A model generated the notes under the pieces. The model saw nothing but the letters and a program-made list of their open reading frames with translations. It had not been told where the DNA came from and made no database searches. The translations under genes and the position numbers were made by a program. DNA of 64,000 nt from Ascaris suum (lineage: Eukaryota; Nematoda; Chromadorea; Rhabditida; Ascarididae). Shown here piece after piece: positions 25,901 to 39,700 of this stretch. The DNA lies in contig CM024189.1 of the NCBI GenBank assembly GCA_013433145.1, positions 3,424,001-3,488,000 on the forward strand, written 5' to 3'. The first letter of the stretch is position 1. Each line of letters opens with the position of its first letter.

Positions 25901-28900
25901 TTACTTCACATCTCTGAACTTCGGAAAATCTGAAACGCTAAAAATGCGAGCGGGAATCACTGTCAACGAATTCGAAGTGACAATTAGAGGGGATATACGT
26001 GTATGTGCAAAGTGTCAAGTCAAAAGCAATACTACAAGAACGAATGAGCGAAAGATTGTTCATGTTGCAACTGCTGGTTGAAATAAATAGGCAACAACAT
26101 CCAGTAAAATTATCGTAGTCATGAATTGAGGTGAATAAATATGGATTTTGTGAAGTTACGAATATATGCTTGCGCGTCTTGTGTGAATCGCAATGATCTG
26201 TGAGATAATATTCTTTACATTCTTTCCATAACTTGCTGGTTTGGACTGTATTCATGCACAAAACAAAATGAAAACCAGTGAAATGTGCAGGTAAAGCTAA
26301 GGCAAATGCGCTTGCTATGAAGCTTTTATCCATGAATGTGCCTTGAGTGACTTCTATTCGAAAAGCACCTTCTATCTCAGGACTTGCTCAGTGATGCGCT
26401 TCAGAGAGTTTGTATGGCTTTCTGATGCACCATCTCTGCGTCCTTGTTTATTTAATGCGCTTTTGATTGGAGAGTCGAACGAAACATCGGCAATTTGTCA
26501 ACGCACACGCCTCATGCGTGTTATGTGTAATAGACTGACTCTAGAGACCTTTATAGCCACTCAAATCATTCCATCCTTCGGTTCTTGTTCAGCTGCTCTT
26601 TCATTCCAGATTCCGTCCTTGCAGTCTGAGAAGTTGGCAACTTTGTTGTAAAGGAAGATATTTTAGGTCTTTACATTTCGTCTTGAAAAGATTTTCCTCT
26701 CATTTGGAGGAGTGCTGCGGGAGACATTCATAAATAAAGAATTCATTGTAAGCTCTTTGTTGGCCACGAGGAATCAGTTTAAATGACATAGAAAGTATTT
26801 TCAAAGCTAAGGTATTGCGGTACTTATAAGAAAAAGTGAATGGTGCAAAAAACTTTCCGCACTGCATTATACATTTTATTTTTTTTCCCATTTGTTACCA
26901 TCTGAAAATTATCGCGAGGGGTTTCGTTAACTGCATAAAGAGGATGTCGTTATGCAATTCGAGAAGAATCGACGAATCTTCTACATTGATCTCATGTGTG
27001 AATCTTTAGGCGTCAGTGGATTGCCGTCCTTAAGCTGTGCCGACAAATGTGACTTATTTTTATGGTGTGACATTATTATTGTGCTGACACGTTCAATCAA
27101 AGCTACGCTCGTACAAGTGGACATCGGTGGAGCTATTGAAGTCTGTTATGAGAATATCGTAACTGGAATTCACTAAACTACAGCAACTGAATTGGAAAAG
27201 TCAATAAAATTTATTGGATATTTTCTTCACTAAAGGTAATGAATTCTTTTCATAAGAAGTGCATGACAACCTTTTCTAGCAGCGCAATGTCTGGTCGTCC
27301 ATGTCTATATGCGCTATGTATGCTGAGGTTGTTTAAATAACGTAACGGCAGCTGCAAACTTTTTAATTTGGTTCTGGTTTTAGTTAGAAAACACTGGAAT
27401 CGAAGCTGGAATTTCAAAAAAAAAAACCATATTAGAACCTCGGGGTTTCGCAAACAAAAGAAGAATTTGATGTAGTGCTGATGTGTAACAATTACGCCAC
27501 ATTGGTGAACGCTTCAGCAAACGTGCGAAACATTTTTTTAAAGTATAACGTTTGGTAATTGTTCAACGTATATCTGCTTAGTCAGGACCTTAATTTAAAA
27601 AAAAAAAGAAAGAACGGTGCAAAATGAAACGAAATTAAATCCTCTCCCAGGTCATCAATGAGCGCGAAATGTCAGAAAAGCGAATCTGGAAATCCATGAA
27701 TTTTCATAATGCGGCAAAAATGAGATACGCTCAAACGATATTACGGTAAATTGAAAATTCCAAGTGACGGAAATTTAATTGAGCGGAAATTCATCACTTT
27801 GATTTATCTTCGCATGAATGTTAATAACAGAGGAAAGTGTAAGCGATGAAATTTTTGCATAAATGCACGAAAAAGTGCAAAGGAAGAGAATTCAAGCAAT
27901 AAAGCATTCGTGCATGTGGAAAACGCATGAATAAGTTTGGAATACGCACTAGTAAACAATGCAAACAATGCATATATGAGAGGAGAACGTAGACCGACCA
28001 TGCTCGAGGGAAACAACAGCATATCCTCTTACTTTCTTTCATGACCACTAGAAGCAGCTGCCTATTTCCTTGTTAAGAGAGAAATAAATATCCTTCATTT
28101 TTCGTTATCATCGGATCGTTTGCGCCTCATGTCATGAGCTGCTGCGTTAAAAAAAATGAAGAAATGTGATTTTATGATATAACAAGCATACATATGATAT
28201 GATATAGTATAATGATACCTTAGTTATAATGATAAAATGGCTAGCTTTCCCATATATTTGCACTAGTGAAGCGACACTCTCCTCAGCTATGTTCTGATAA
28301 AATAGCATCCATTTGGGCGTGCCTCCCATAAAACAGAGTTTGATGCTGTTTTATCTATACTGGTAATTTTCTGCACCGTCCCCTCCTTCCCACCCCTCTC
28401 GCGCAAAGCATCGTTGGTATACTTGCGACGCCTTTACTTGCTGCATGAGATAATATAGCGGTGGACAAACGTCGCTGATACTTGCACTTCGGAATATTGT
28501 ATGGCGAACAGATGCATCATTGGAAATATGCGTTTTTACAAAGGTCCTTGTCTTATTAAAATGTCGGAATTGATTTGCCAGCATTTTCTTACAAGTAAAG
28601 AGCATTGCCTTTTCTTGTATAGAGGTAGAAAACAGTCATTTAATCAGTACAGATGTTGGGGAAAGTATTCGTTTACCACTTTATGCGTGTTGAAAGTTAA
28701 TGCACACCAATATGTCACAACCTTCATCTCTCTGTTGCACTAATATGTCTACGCCAAAACGCCAAAAAGGCTCAGAGTGAAGAGCACAAAGAGCTCATGT
28801 GGCGCCTCTTTAGTTACTCTATGTGGAGACTTCGACAAGCAGGAAACGAAGCGAGACGACGAAATTAATTATCATGTTGGGATCAAATGATGTTTTTCTC

Positions 28901-30560
28901 TCCGTGGCCTAGAGTAAGCTTTCCTCTTAAAAGTTGCCCGATCATTTTTTTGCCAGCAGTGTCTGGGCCATGTTTTCTCTTGCGTAGTTGCACGATGTTT
29001 ATCCTTGCATGGCGCGGATTCTCCTTTTTCATAAGGAAGATGGCAAATGTTTGTTTCCAACTTCTAATATTAATCCGCAAATAATTCATCGATGAAGTAG
29101 TTATGGTGCGTTGCCGAAATGAGGGATCAAATTGCAAAATTCGAAGTTCTCCTACAGTAACAATTTTTTTTTCGACTTTCTGCATCTGTATGCTTTTCTC
29201 AGGTAACTTCAGCTTTATAACAGCATCTAATCTCAAAGAGTACAGCTGTCGGACATTCCAAGTACAACGGCAGATTATACATTCTTGCATATTTGGCATA
29301 TAGGCGTAGATCCTATAATGCCATATTTCACGAAGTCTATTCTAACTCAGTGTCCTTTTTTACGTTTTAAAGATTTTTGTTCATCATTTATTAGCAAAAT
29401 GCACCCGAAACATACCAGATATAGGCTTAAATAAATGTTCTTTGGGATGAGCGGTTCGTTGCGGTCGAAGCTTGAACGCATGAAGTTTTTATTTCTTCAA
29501 TGAACGTCTACAGTTTAATGCTCTATCTTTTCTGTAGCTTGTGCATTGAATCATTTAACAAAATAGTTTTCAACCGCTTTATATTTTCTTTTCTCACTGT
29601 CGTTTAAAAAATCTCAACTTCTATAGTTCAAGTTCATATCGTTATTTTCAGAATTCTACATCACTTTGTGCCAAGGATTGTGAATAACAAAAATTTGAAG
29701 CATCTCAAGCCTCTTAATAAGACTTCTAAGTTTATGCGTTTCAGAGTTTTCTTCCTCTAAGCGTATAATCGAATACCACACTTCCGCTGTAGAATCTATC
29801 AGCTGTTGCTGCTGAGCTCGTATTTCTTCGTGACAAATGTCTACATTTATAATTTACGGTAACGAACATTTATAGCATCGATGCCAATTCCCACGCATTC
29901 TATGTCTCCTGTCGCCCTTTTTAAGCTATGTCATTTTGGCTCCGATGTCGCTTGCTTTAAAAGCATCAGAACCGTACTTTCTCGTTTGAAAGGAACGGAG
30001 CTTATAGTCACCGAATACGCGATTGTCAGCAGGTGCCTGAACCTACAAAACTTCACCGATGAATCTAGAATTTTTACAACTCTATTTTTCCAACACGTTA
30101 TCATTGGGTTTCCCAATGAGTTGTTTTTCCGGGGCATTTTAGACAGTTTATTGTTGGCCATCAGTTTCATTCAGTGCAACGCAGCGCGTCCTGTTCACTT
30201 TAGACACTGCAGTTGTCAGCTTACGTTGATATGAATTGCTTGAGAAGCCATTAACAAAAAAATCGGATGTTTTTATGAAGCTGGTGTGAAGAATGAGGTC
30301 ATGCTTGATCTTCAGGAAGACATATTGACCTTCACTGCAGGATAAATTTTTCAAGGGCATAGTTTTCTAAACGCAGAACCGTGAAAATGAAAAGGCTTAT
30401 TTCATAACAACTGCAGTTTTTAGCAGTAGGTGTTCGCAAATTGACGAGGACATTGTTTAGCCTTCTGTTGAGGCGAGAAGAGAGGTCGATTGATGAGGGA
30501 ATGTCGTTTAGTGAGTTGAGAGGCTGTTTGCGTGAAGTGGTGCCGCATGAATATTGCTTG
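19969..30560. other. Long gene-poor stretch, only isolated frames
   Basis: No exon chain could be supported over 10 kb. Isolated frames worth knowing are 20886-21061 (+, a GC-richer island where one frame contains D-C-N-I-C-C and a GTAAGA donor follows), 22124-22390 (-, 88 codons, Ser/Thr-rich) and 23157-23519 (+, 120 codons, aromatic-rich). None has a domain I recognise. Homopolymer tracts: T20 around 24141-24160 and G13 at 24984-24996. Distal promoter elements of the gene at 30711 could lie at the 3' end. Confidence 0.4.
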
Positions 30561-30573
30561 TTGGTGCTTTCAG
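30561..30573 (+). promoter_or_regulatory. Possible trans-splice acceptor for the activin-receptor-like gene
   Basis: TTGGTGCTTTCAG ends 137 nt before the ATG at 30711 and is a good 3' splice site with no upstream coding exon seen, so it may receive a spliced leader. The distance is longer than typical. A conventional 5' UTR is also possible. Confidence 0.3.
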
Positions 30574-30622
30574 AGGAGCGAGTTAGCTGATAGGGCGCTG
30601 TTGCGCTCACGCCTCGCTCAAG

Positions 30623-30658
30623 ATGGACGCATCAGAGGGCGCCGATATGAACGCGTGA
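30623..30658 (+). promoter_or_regulatory. Upstream ORF (11 codons) in the leader
   Basis: An ATG in reasonable context (CAAGATGG) opens M-D-A-S-E-G-A-D-M-N-A and stops 52 nt before the main ATG. If the leader starts at 30574, ribosomes would meet this uORF first, which could lower translation of the membrane protein. Confidence 0.4.
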
Positions 30659-30710
30659 GCACCCAACGGGCAGCGTTTCCCTCGTTGAGAAGCTGTTTCC
30701 GGAGAGCACT

Positions 30711-33700
30711 ATGCAGCTCACTGCGCTCCTCCTCTCGTTGCTCTCGACTATATCGGCGATCGCGCACGCCATCAAATGCTATTGCACCGATGATCACTGT
30801 GTTCCTTACGGTGTTTGTGAGAGCACAGTTTGCCTTGTAGGCATACTCAAGAGCTCCAACTCCGTAATTCGCACGTGTGGTTCCGAGCTGATCGGCTGTC
30901 GTAGGGATGTTGGCAGGTGATCTCTTTTTGTGTTGCACATATGAGAATGTCTGTGGCAGCCTTCAGCACCACAAGTAAATTACGCTGGATGCAGTGGAAA
31001 CATATGAAGTTTACCTCGGCTTTTCTGCAGATTTTGTCTATCATAGCCAGCACTGCCCATGATCATGTACTGAACTATCACTTAGAGGATCCTTTTCCCT
31101 AAAATCGCTTCCAATAGGAAATACACTTAATGGGATGCGAATTGGTGTTGTCTTCATACGAGTTCAGCCCATATCTGAGTACAGGTCAACTTAGTGAGGG
31201 GATTTTCTGGGAAAGGATGATAGATAGAGTTGACTCTACTGCGAGAGAAAGCTTTTTCCTCTGGCCTTCGATAACCAAAGAACTGCATCACTTTGGTAAA
31301 AGGTGAGGCAATTCGGACCTCGTCACAGCGAAGTGGGCACGAGCGTTGAGAGAAAATTATAATGCTGCAAATGGTGGCGGAATATTAAAATGCAGCCGAA
31401 ATCATAAAGCTTAAAAAATAGCGTTTTCGCCTCATCGTTGGATTTCAGAAATTCTTTAGAAGGAACTTCGCAAATTCAGATCTCTGTCACGAGTATAATT
31501 TCTTAGTTGGTAATCAATGCATTCGGCAATTGAGTTGTATCTCTTGCAGTCCAGTTTCTTCCGCTGTTAGTGGTGATGAATCTTTCCTTACTGGGAAATA
31601 TAACAGAATCAGTGCCTAGATTAACATCCTCTCGACTGTAATAAATCCACTATTAATTAAAAACTGTTTCATCGGGAGGTGGCGAACTGCAAAATTCCGG
31701 TTGAAAAATAGGATGTTTCCGAATTCACAGTGCACTCGTTTTCCGTGCATCTCTTAAATGCGATACTCACGTCCAGTCGAATCGTCCTATTGTCAAGCTG
31801 TCTTTCTTATTGTCTTCTCGTTGTTGCTGGGCTGCTTACTCATGTGACAACTTTTATAGGCGCTTTGCTCTGTTCCATACCTTCACGTGCTTACCTGACT
31901 GACGAGAAAAACCTTGCATAATGCCTATTTTTGGTCGGCGATGTCAGCATTTTATACAACCTGGATCTTGCCATGGGAACGGCGAGAGTCTGCTCTTGGA
32001 GATCTTCATCAAATTTTCTTATCTCCTAATGCGACATTTTTCGTGCATATCGACACTTTTCAAAGTGATAACGATGTTTGAGTTTTTAGAAGTTACCATA
32101 GAGTCTTTCTATTATCGTATAATTTGCTTTTTCAGTACATCTGACGCACTGTTCTTTTGCAGTTAAGGTTCTTCTGCATTTATTAGTCACGCTTGTAGAT
32201 TCTTTACTTGTATGATTAACCATTCCGTGTAATTCTGCTCTGTTCCTTCTCCAATTTCCCTCAGGGGGAAGGGATGTCCTCCGGGTCCTCCGTTTTCCCT
32301 GGGGAAGTTTTAGGAGATCTATACCAAGGCGCAGTTCTAGTAAGGAACTGGCCGCAAAGAGTACTGGAGATTTTGATTTAGCGTTTTCTCGTATTCACAA
32401 AATACATGTCCCTTCTGGGAGGCTACAAATCTTGCGGCTTCTTTAAGACACTTTTTTTTGCTCCGAATATGCACCCACCACAAAACTTTTCGAAAGACAC
32501 ATTGAATTTAGGAAGAAACGGAAAAAGAAAGAAAATGTGCCCAAAGACAAATCATTCTCTCAGTTTCCTCAACAATTTTCCAGTTCTTGAGAGTTGCGAA
32601 TTCCATAAGTCACTATCCTCTCTGAATTTGGCCTTTTGAAATACGCGTCCATTTTGGAGGCGCTGCAAGGCATAGGGCAAATAAAAGAGAAATACGGCGT
32701 ATGGCAGAGCGTACTTGAGTGAAGACGAATGAGGTGAATTCTATCTTCCGCAAAGAAAAACTCAAGCAATTCAGAGAATAGCAGTCGTCAAGCTGGTTGC
32801 GGAAGTGAAAAGAGAATTTGGAGACTTTGCGCGTTTTTTTTTTTTTTTTTTTTGCTTTTGCTGCAGTTATGCAAACTAAACACTGTTCAGTGGTTGGATA
32901 ATTTGAAGTTGTCTGCAAGTTTCCGCCGTTTTACGTGGGAACAAATTTTGCATTTTTTTGTGAGGCTGAACTTCCCCCGCACGATGCATCTCTGGGTTGT
33001 GTGAAGTTTGCGTGGACTCATTGCGTAAAATGAATAAATTTGATGGTGAAAAGAGTTAGCTGTGGAATAAACTTATACGACCCAGAATAGTGTTGTATTG
33101 CTCGCATTGTCGATGGTATGTGTTGAATAGTGTTTGCGATTGCTCTCACACTCATCCACCGTCCTCACGTTCCTCCTTTTCATTGCGTGCTGCGTTTCCT
33201 TAACCGAACCGACTTTTGATGTTGTTTTTCCGTTATTTCTCTTTGTTTTCTGATTATTTAATTTTATATTTATTTGAATGAAGCAATGCTTCCTATTGAC
33301 TGAGGTTACTTCTCTTCCATGGTTCCCGATTTTTCTCCTTCTTAATTCTGAAACGCGATGAAGGTCTTTGATGAGATTTACGCTGAAATGCTGAAATTGG
33401 CTTTTGTAACACTTTTGGTCTTTCATAAAGCTAAAAAGACACGAGATATCCCCTGGCCGTAGGGAGCTTTGCTTACTGCTTAAATTTTACAAGCAGGTGA
33501 AGAGCTTAGTCATGGAGGTTAGGGATGTTTCGTTATTGAGTAAGACGTTATAATGATCCTATTGTTTAAGTGTAGGAGGTCATAGGATATCGCGGTACCG
33601 TTCTTGATGTAACATAGAATGGACAGACATCGACATGCCCTAGAGGATTCCAGATTACCTTTGCAAAAATTCTAATTGGAAAAAAACGCGCATTCAGTGC

Positions 33701-36700
33701 AACCCCTCTCAACTAAATAGGTCTAGAATAGTTTGCTTTAATAAATAAGAATATGATTTGCCTATGCGTATTCGTATAAGTCTTGACCATCTTATAGTTT
33801 AAAGCACTTTTCGAGAGTTAATTTCATTGTATTACTCTATTCGAAACTATTTACGCTACTTGATTCCCTTTCTACAATCGTGCGAGGACTCCATAAAGCA
33901 AATTTTTTGTCTAACAGGGTGTGAGGTAGCACCTTGGCAGGTGCTTTATTCATCGGGCAAAGTTCAAACTCACTCAAAGATCCTAGACTATCTTTCGCCT
34001 TTCGCCGATAATAAGGTAGATGAGCCGAAAGAAGATCGATTTGTGTCCTACTTGATTCTCCACCTTATTTGTGGCCATGAGTGGTGACCACAAGTGGATA
34101 TCTTTGTTCTGCCCCATATTCGAAAAAGTTATGTGTGTTTTTTTCCGAACAAAGTTTATGAATGTCGTATTTCCATTGCATTATTAGAGGGTGTTCCCCC
34201 CCCCCCCCCCCTCCGTTGTAATATGATGAAAATTTGATCTCGGAATTGGCAAGCCAGCAAAAGTTTCGCCCAACGAAAAGACACTATTGAAGACGCAACA
34301 TTTTGACCGCACCGAGTGCTGATGTTTTTCTTTGTACTTTTAAATGACTTTCTCCGAATTAAAAAAAAAAGTTTGCCAGTCTCATATATTATTAACAAAA
34401 TTTTCATTCTTTCCTCTACTCATTTGGAAATATCGGATAACGGGTTTCACCCTGAAAATCCGATCATTCGTTTAAAGTGCCCTGTCAATGTTTGAGTGGT
34501 AGAATAGAGGGGATGGGGGGTTTATCTAGCTGTTATCTTGAAACAGTGCGTCATCTCACGCTTATTGGAAAGACTCAGTACTCAGCTACATGAACTGGGC
34601 TTTTGGAATGTGTCACTTGTGTCCTTCCTTTCTTATCTGTTTCTATTATTTTGAAGAGTACTTCTATTGGTCCGGAAGGAATTCTCTGATGAATTGTCTT
34701 TGACACGAAATGACTTTGACGGCTTCCATTTTGTCACATTTGAATCAAGCTAACTTCTTATGCCTATTGTGTCTTATAAATAGAATGCTTGCAAAGTGTG
34801 AAATGAGCCGCATTTTCTATGGATTGCCAATTGTTGAGCATGCGAATCGTGCGCCAAACGTTTTTTTCTTCTTTTTTTTTTGATAGCAGTCTTCATTACT
34901 TTACACTCAATCGTTTCAAGCATTGAAAAGGTGATTTCTTTTCAGAAGTCAATATAATCGAATAATTTGGCCAAATTTTTGAACGCTTTCAGCAAGAGAC
35001 ATCAAATTACAATCTTGGTCATCATTCCTCTCTAAGATAGGTAGTCGTTATCGTTTCCTTTCATCTCATTATTCATTTAAATAGTAAAATTGAACACTAA
35101 AAGGCTTTCCGGAGTATTTTTTTCGTTGAGGAGAAGTATTGAGTGAATTCCGTGTGTTAGATTTACTGTTATAGGTTTGTCGTTTACCTTTTCGACCTCT
35201 TTTCTTGTTCATATGTATTCTCATTATACGACTTCCACCCCTTGATTATTTCCATTTTTTAAAGTCGATTGTCTTCTTCCTTCGTACATCCGCTTCTTAT
35301 ATGATGCATTTATCTATCCACTTATAGCGTAACGGCGTCTCCATAAATTTTTTCGTCATTCTTGCTCATTTTATTCGTACCGATTAACGCTTTATTTACT
35401 GAGGAAACAATAGCACCGTTGCGTGTTGACCTGAATTTTACGTGAAAGAGTTTATGGCACTACCGGAAAACCCAAAAGCATCGGAGCTCGCAGCAGATGC
35501 AAATCTTAGGTTCAAACGAGTTATCGTAACATATTTCTTTGTTAAGCTTGATTGTGTGTTTCAAATCACTTCATCAGTCAACGTGCAGCAAAATCGGTGT
35601 CATTGTGCCAAGAACGTTTTGATGGGGGGAAAAGAGATGGGAGAAGGGAGGTGGGTGGCGAAATCGCAATCAGAGGGTCTGACATTGGGGACCCAGGAGT
35701 AGTGCTACACTGGAGCTTCAACTTCGTTCTTTTTTCATGGACAGACGACATTATAAAGTTTCTCTTGCATTAGAGGCAAGCTTATCTTTCTAGAATTTTG
35801 CTATGTTTGTAGCCACCGTGAATACGCGTTAGCTGTCTTGGAAAAAGCGTTGTGTGCATTTGTTTCCTGATTGTGCGCACGGCGCCTCTATAAACGCAAC
35901 CAATTCGATTGCGTTGGCTCAACATATCGGGAATTAGTCTAGATCTATGCGGTATAAATAACATTCTAACATTGAATCACAGTACTTGATTTTAACCTCC
36001 GATTTGAGTGAACATGCCTAACGCTACTGTCCTTTCGCTACTCTCGGTAATTAAGTGGGCAAACTCAGAGCAAGCGCTCTCTAGTTTATGCTTCATTGCT
36101 TTGAAAGAACTAATTATAGTGGGCACAACCACCACTATAGAATCTGGTCACACTTACAGCGTGCTCTGATCTTAAAATCGAGCTCAACGTTTTGTATTTT
36201 ACAAGAACGAATTTAATAAGAAGCACTTCATAAGAGCATCTATGAGCACGCAGGACTAAAAGTTCCCAAAAAATAATGAATTACATTTTCTGACAAAATA
36301 CTTTTTTCTGATCGTTTCAGAAGAACTAAAAACTCTTCAAGAATCAGTATGGAATTTATCAAATGAATAGAGCAATTAAACTATTGAGATGATTGGATCT
36401 GCCTCAGGTTTTCTGCAAATTATGGTAAAATAACCTTCAGTCACTGCGAAATTATGATTTTTTTTACAGCTTTAGGTGCGCATCCATAAATCTGCTACTT
36501 CAGTTCCTCCATCTTTTTTTTTTCAAAACTTGATGGCACGCTTATGAGCACATGAATCCTACCTGGTTCCTATCGTGCCATACATCCCTGTTCAAGTGAG
36601 CTTCATCCTCAGCTTGCGAATATTTGAAGCCTTGTCAGCCTTAGGTGTGGCTAAGTGAGCGTAAATAAGTATTACAAAAAATTTCAACACTTTCGATGCG

Positions 36701-39700
36701 ACTGGAGGTAAATTGAATTTTCCTCATTGTGGCATATTGCGTAATACGGATGCTAAGGCCATAAAAATCATCTCCGGCGAAATCATTTTTATTTTTATTG
36801 GCTCCAGAGGAGTGCTTTTTTGTTGAATGTATCGGCATTCTCTGAATGCACTCCTTTTTTGTCACTTTTTTATCAAGGTTTCTTCTCAAAATTTTTTATC
36901 ACTCTGGTTTTTCATTTTAATTTCTATCACTTAATTTATCGTTTTCAGATGAGTTTCATCTGCTGCATCAATCGTATTTGAAGGAAGTAAATTTGGTCAT
37001 TTAACGTGGCTGACATTCATTCGAAGAATAATAAAAGATACTGAATTGTGTTACTCGTGATGACCAAGTGTTTTTTATTCGTTTCACTGTTGAATTGTTC
37101 CGTAAAGATAATATCATATTAACCAAAGCATTTGCGAAATAGATACGCAGTTGTTATTGCTGATTGTTTAGAAATGACAATCGAGCGGACAACTGATGTG
37201 CTAAAATTTCAGACATGTCGGTCGGTCTTCTTGAAAGATGTGTGCCGTTGAATGCCCATGGGCCGAGAAAATTACCAAATGGAAACCAAATTACGTTGTA
37301 CGAATTAAGCTGAATGTTTTTACAGCGATGGGAGAAATAGCTCAGCTGTTTCCATTTTACAGAGGCCACATTTGCCTTAATGAAGCATTCGAAACACCGA
37401 AGTCGCCCATCCTTCACTGATTAGAGGCGTTTAAAGTAAACCGAATTGTTAGCCATGTTCGATGCTGAAAGATAAATGGTCTGATCGCCCGTTCGGTTAC
37501 ACTCTTAGATGTCTGGTTTTTTTCTTTTTAAACAGTGAGCATAATTTACAACCTGGCACGCTTCGAACGTCTTAAAACTACGAGAAGAGCCTCTTAATGG
37601 GCTATTTTATTCGATTATGTCGTGTTTTTTCAACCTTCCGATACGTGGTTGTTTTGTGAGAATGCAGCAAAATCAGAGTTGGCATTTTCCTATTTGGAGG
37701 TCGCAACCACTCTGAAAACTTTGCAGAGAGATCGATCTGATATCTAAATTTGAAAAATAAGCATTCTTCATCGCACTGCATTCTTTCGGAGCTCTCTGCT
37801 CTTGTTACACGAAAAAAATGCTTTTTGCGATGTTTCCAAATCGGATGTAAAGGCATTCATAGAAATGGTTTTCAACGCTAACCTTCCAGGTAATTTTTGT
37901 ACTTGCCTAAATGTGCGCTTTTTAGATGGTCCTTGCTCGAAACTTTCCAAAAATATTTTTCGTTTGTAAAATACCTAAAATTTCCTCCAGTTCTAAACAA
38001 ATTCCTCCTGGAATTTTTGGTAACAATAGAAGAATTTCTTTCAATGCGGAAAGTTGTGAGCGAGTTTGCCCTCCACTATTCACAGAATTTCCGAAGAAGG
38101 TAACTTCTTCTTCTGTGAGCATTCCTGGTTGCATCTTAACTCAACAGGAATCAGTGTGCTGCTTAATTCACTAACTGACGACAGCAGTTTATACACAGTG
38201 ATTAAGTTGCCACCCGAATAATTGCGTTGGTCGACACGACGATTACGCCTTCTTTCAGCGAGCTTAGAAAGATATATAGGTGCAATATATAGCTTGATGG
38301 AGTTTGATTTTCCATCGCTAATTTATCCCAGCTGTACGATTACTGTCTAACAGCGCAACTGGCACATCGCAATCGCTTATATCTTGGTAGTGGTTGATTA
38401 AGCTTCTTACGCCAGCCTCTGAAAGTTTATTAAATCCATATGAGACAAATTAATTCACTTCCTGCTTGCGTTTGCTATGTGAGAATTTCATCTGTTTGTT
38501 GGGAGTTTCTATTTCTACCGCGACGTTTGTTTGTATGTTCGTCTTTCTGCATGTCCGATAGTTTAAACTCTTGTATCTCAAAATCTTTGATGATGAAGTT
38601 TAAAGAGTATAATCCGCATCGAATTTTGCCAGCTTCCGAAGACCAGTTTTTTCCACACTTGCATTTTTTAGATGAGGAATGATTACGTAAAGTGTCATGA
38701 AAAATTGTGAGCAAAATTTTTTAGCGATTGCTCAAATGGCGAATTAAATTTGGATTTGTGCATGAGGATTTTTGCAACAATTCGATTGCGTCGAAGACAT
38801 ATATTTGCAGTAGATTTGATTTAGTTGGTTGAATTGCAAAACGATGAATAATGTTCATTTATTTGCAGTTTTGCATTATTTATTTATATTGGTGCCATTT
38901 CTCCTTGCATACTTTTGCAATTCTTTCGAAATTTGAGCTTGCAAATTTTCACATACGATGAGAAGCTCCAAAGAATGCTAGCTACTAGCAGAACCCATTG
39001 CATTGAACATCGCGAAAGCAACCAATAACAGGATTGATTTGTCGTGTGTGTCGGTCAAATGAGACTCTTATCCATCCAATTACTCTGACGTTTCACTTTG
39101 CTGTTTGCTGACGACCTTATTGTCAATAATTTTTCTTTTATTTATTTTCTTTTGTTTTGGGTAGGACAAAACAGCATTTATTCCTAAGTGATGAAAGGAT
39201 GAACGATAACGTGGTATATATATTGCCTACAAAAATTTCTTGCATAAGAAAATATTTTGACAGAAAGCTGCCGCAATTTCATATTATTTGTTCATTTATT
39301 TGCAGTTTTGCATTATTTATTCAAACGATCAGCTCTTGTTTACTCTAAATCTTGATCGAATTTGAAATGTTATTTTTTTTTTTTTAATTTTCAGGTGGCT
39401 AGATTTGTGTGCATGCGATAAGCCTCTCTGCAATACGTTTTCTTACCTCAGGAGTAATACTCGTAAAGACGCCGAGCCTCCCGATGGCGATTCCCTTGTT
39501 TTCAACAGAGTTGACAGGTGAGTCATTCGTTCGTCATTACTCTCACTATTATCGTCCAATGAAATGTTGGTAAAGCGATTTGAATACTTCGAAATATAAG
39601 AAATGTGGCCTTGAAATAATTGAGAGGTTCAGATTGGTATAAAAATGTTGCGATTACGAATATGATGAAGTTTTTAAGGCTGACCTGGTTTAAGTTGAAC

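Larger units (their letters stand above)
30917..39394. other. Intron 1 of the activin-receptor-like gene (8.5 kb)
   Basis: No further exon is needed, since exons 1 and 2 join in phase. It holds a run of 16 C at 34196-34211, T18 near 32837-32854, and the first copy of a direct repeat at about 38854-38887. Frames at 33073-33426 (-), 33827-34087 (+) and 37238-37420 (+) have no domain or splice support. Confidence 0.6.
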
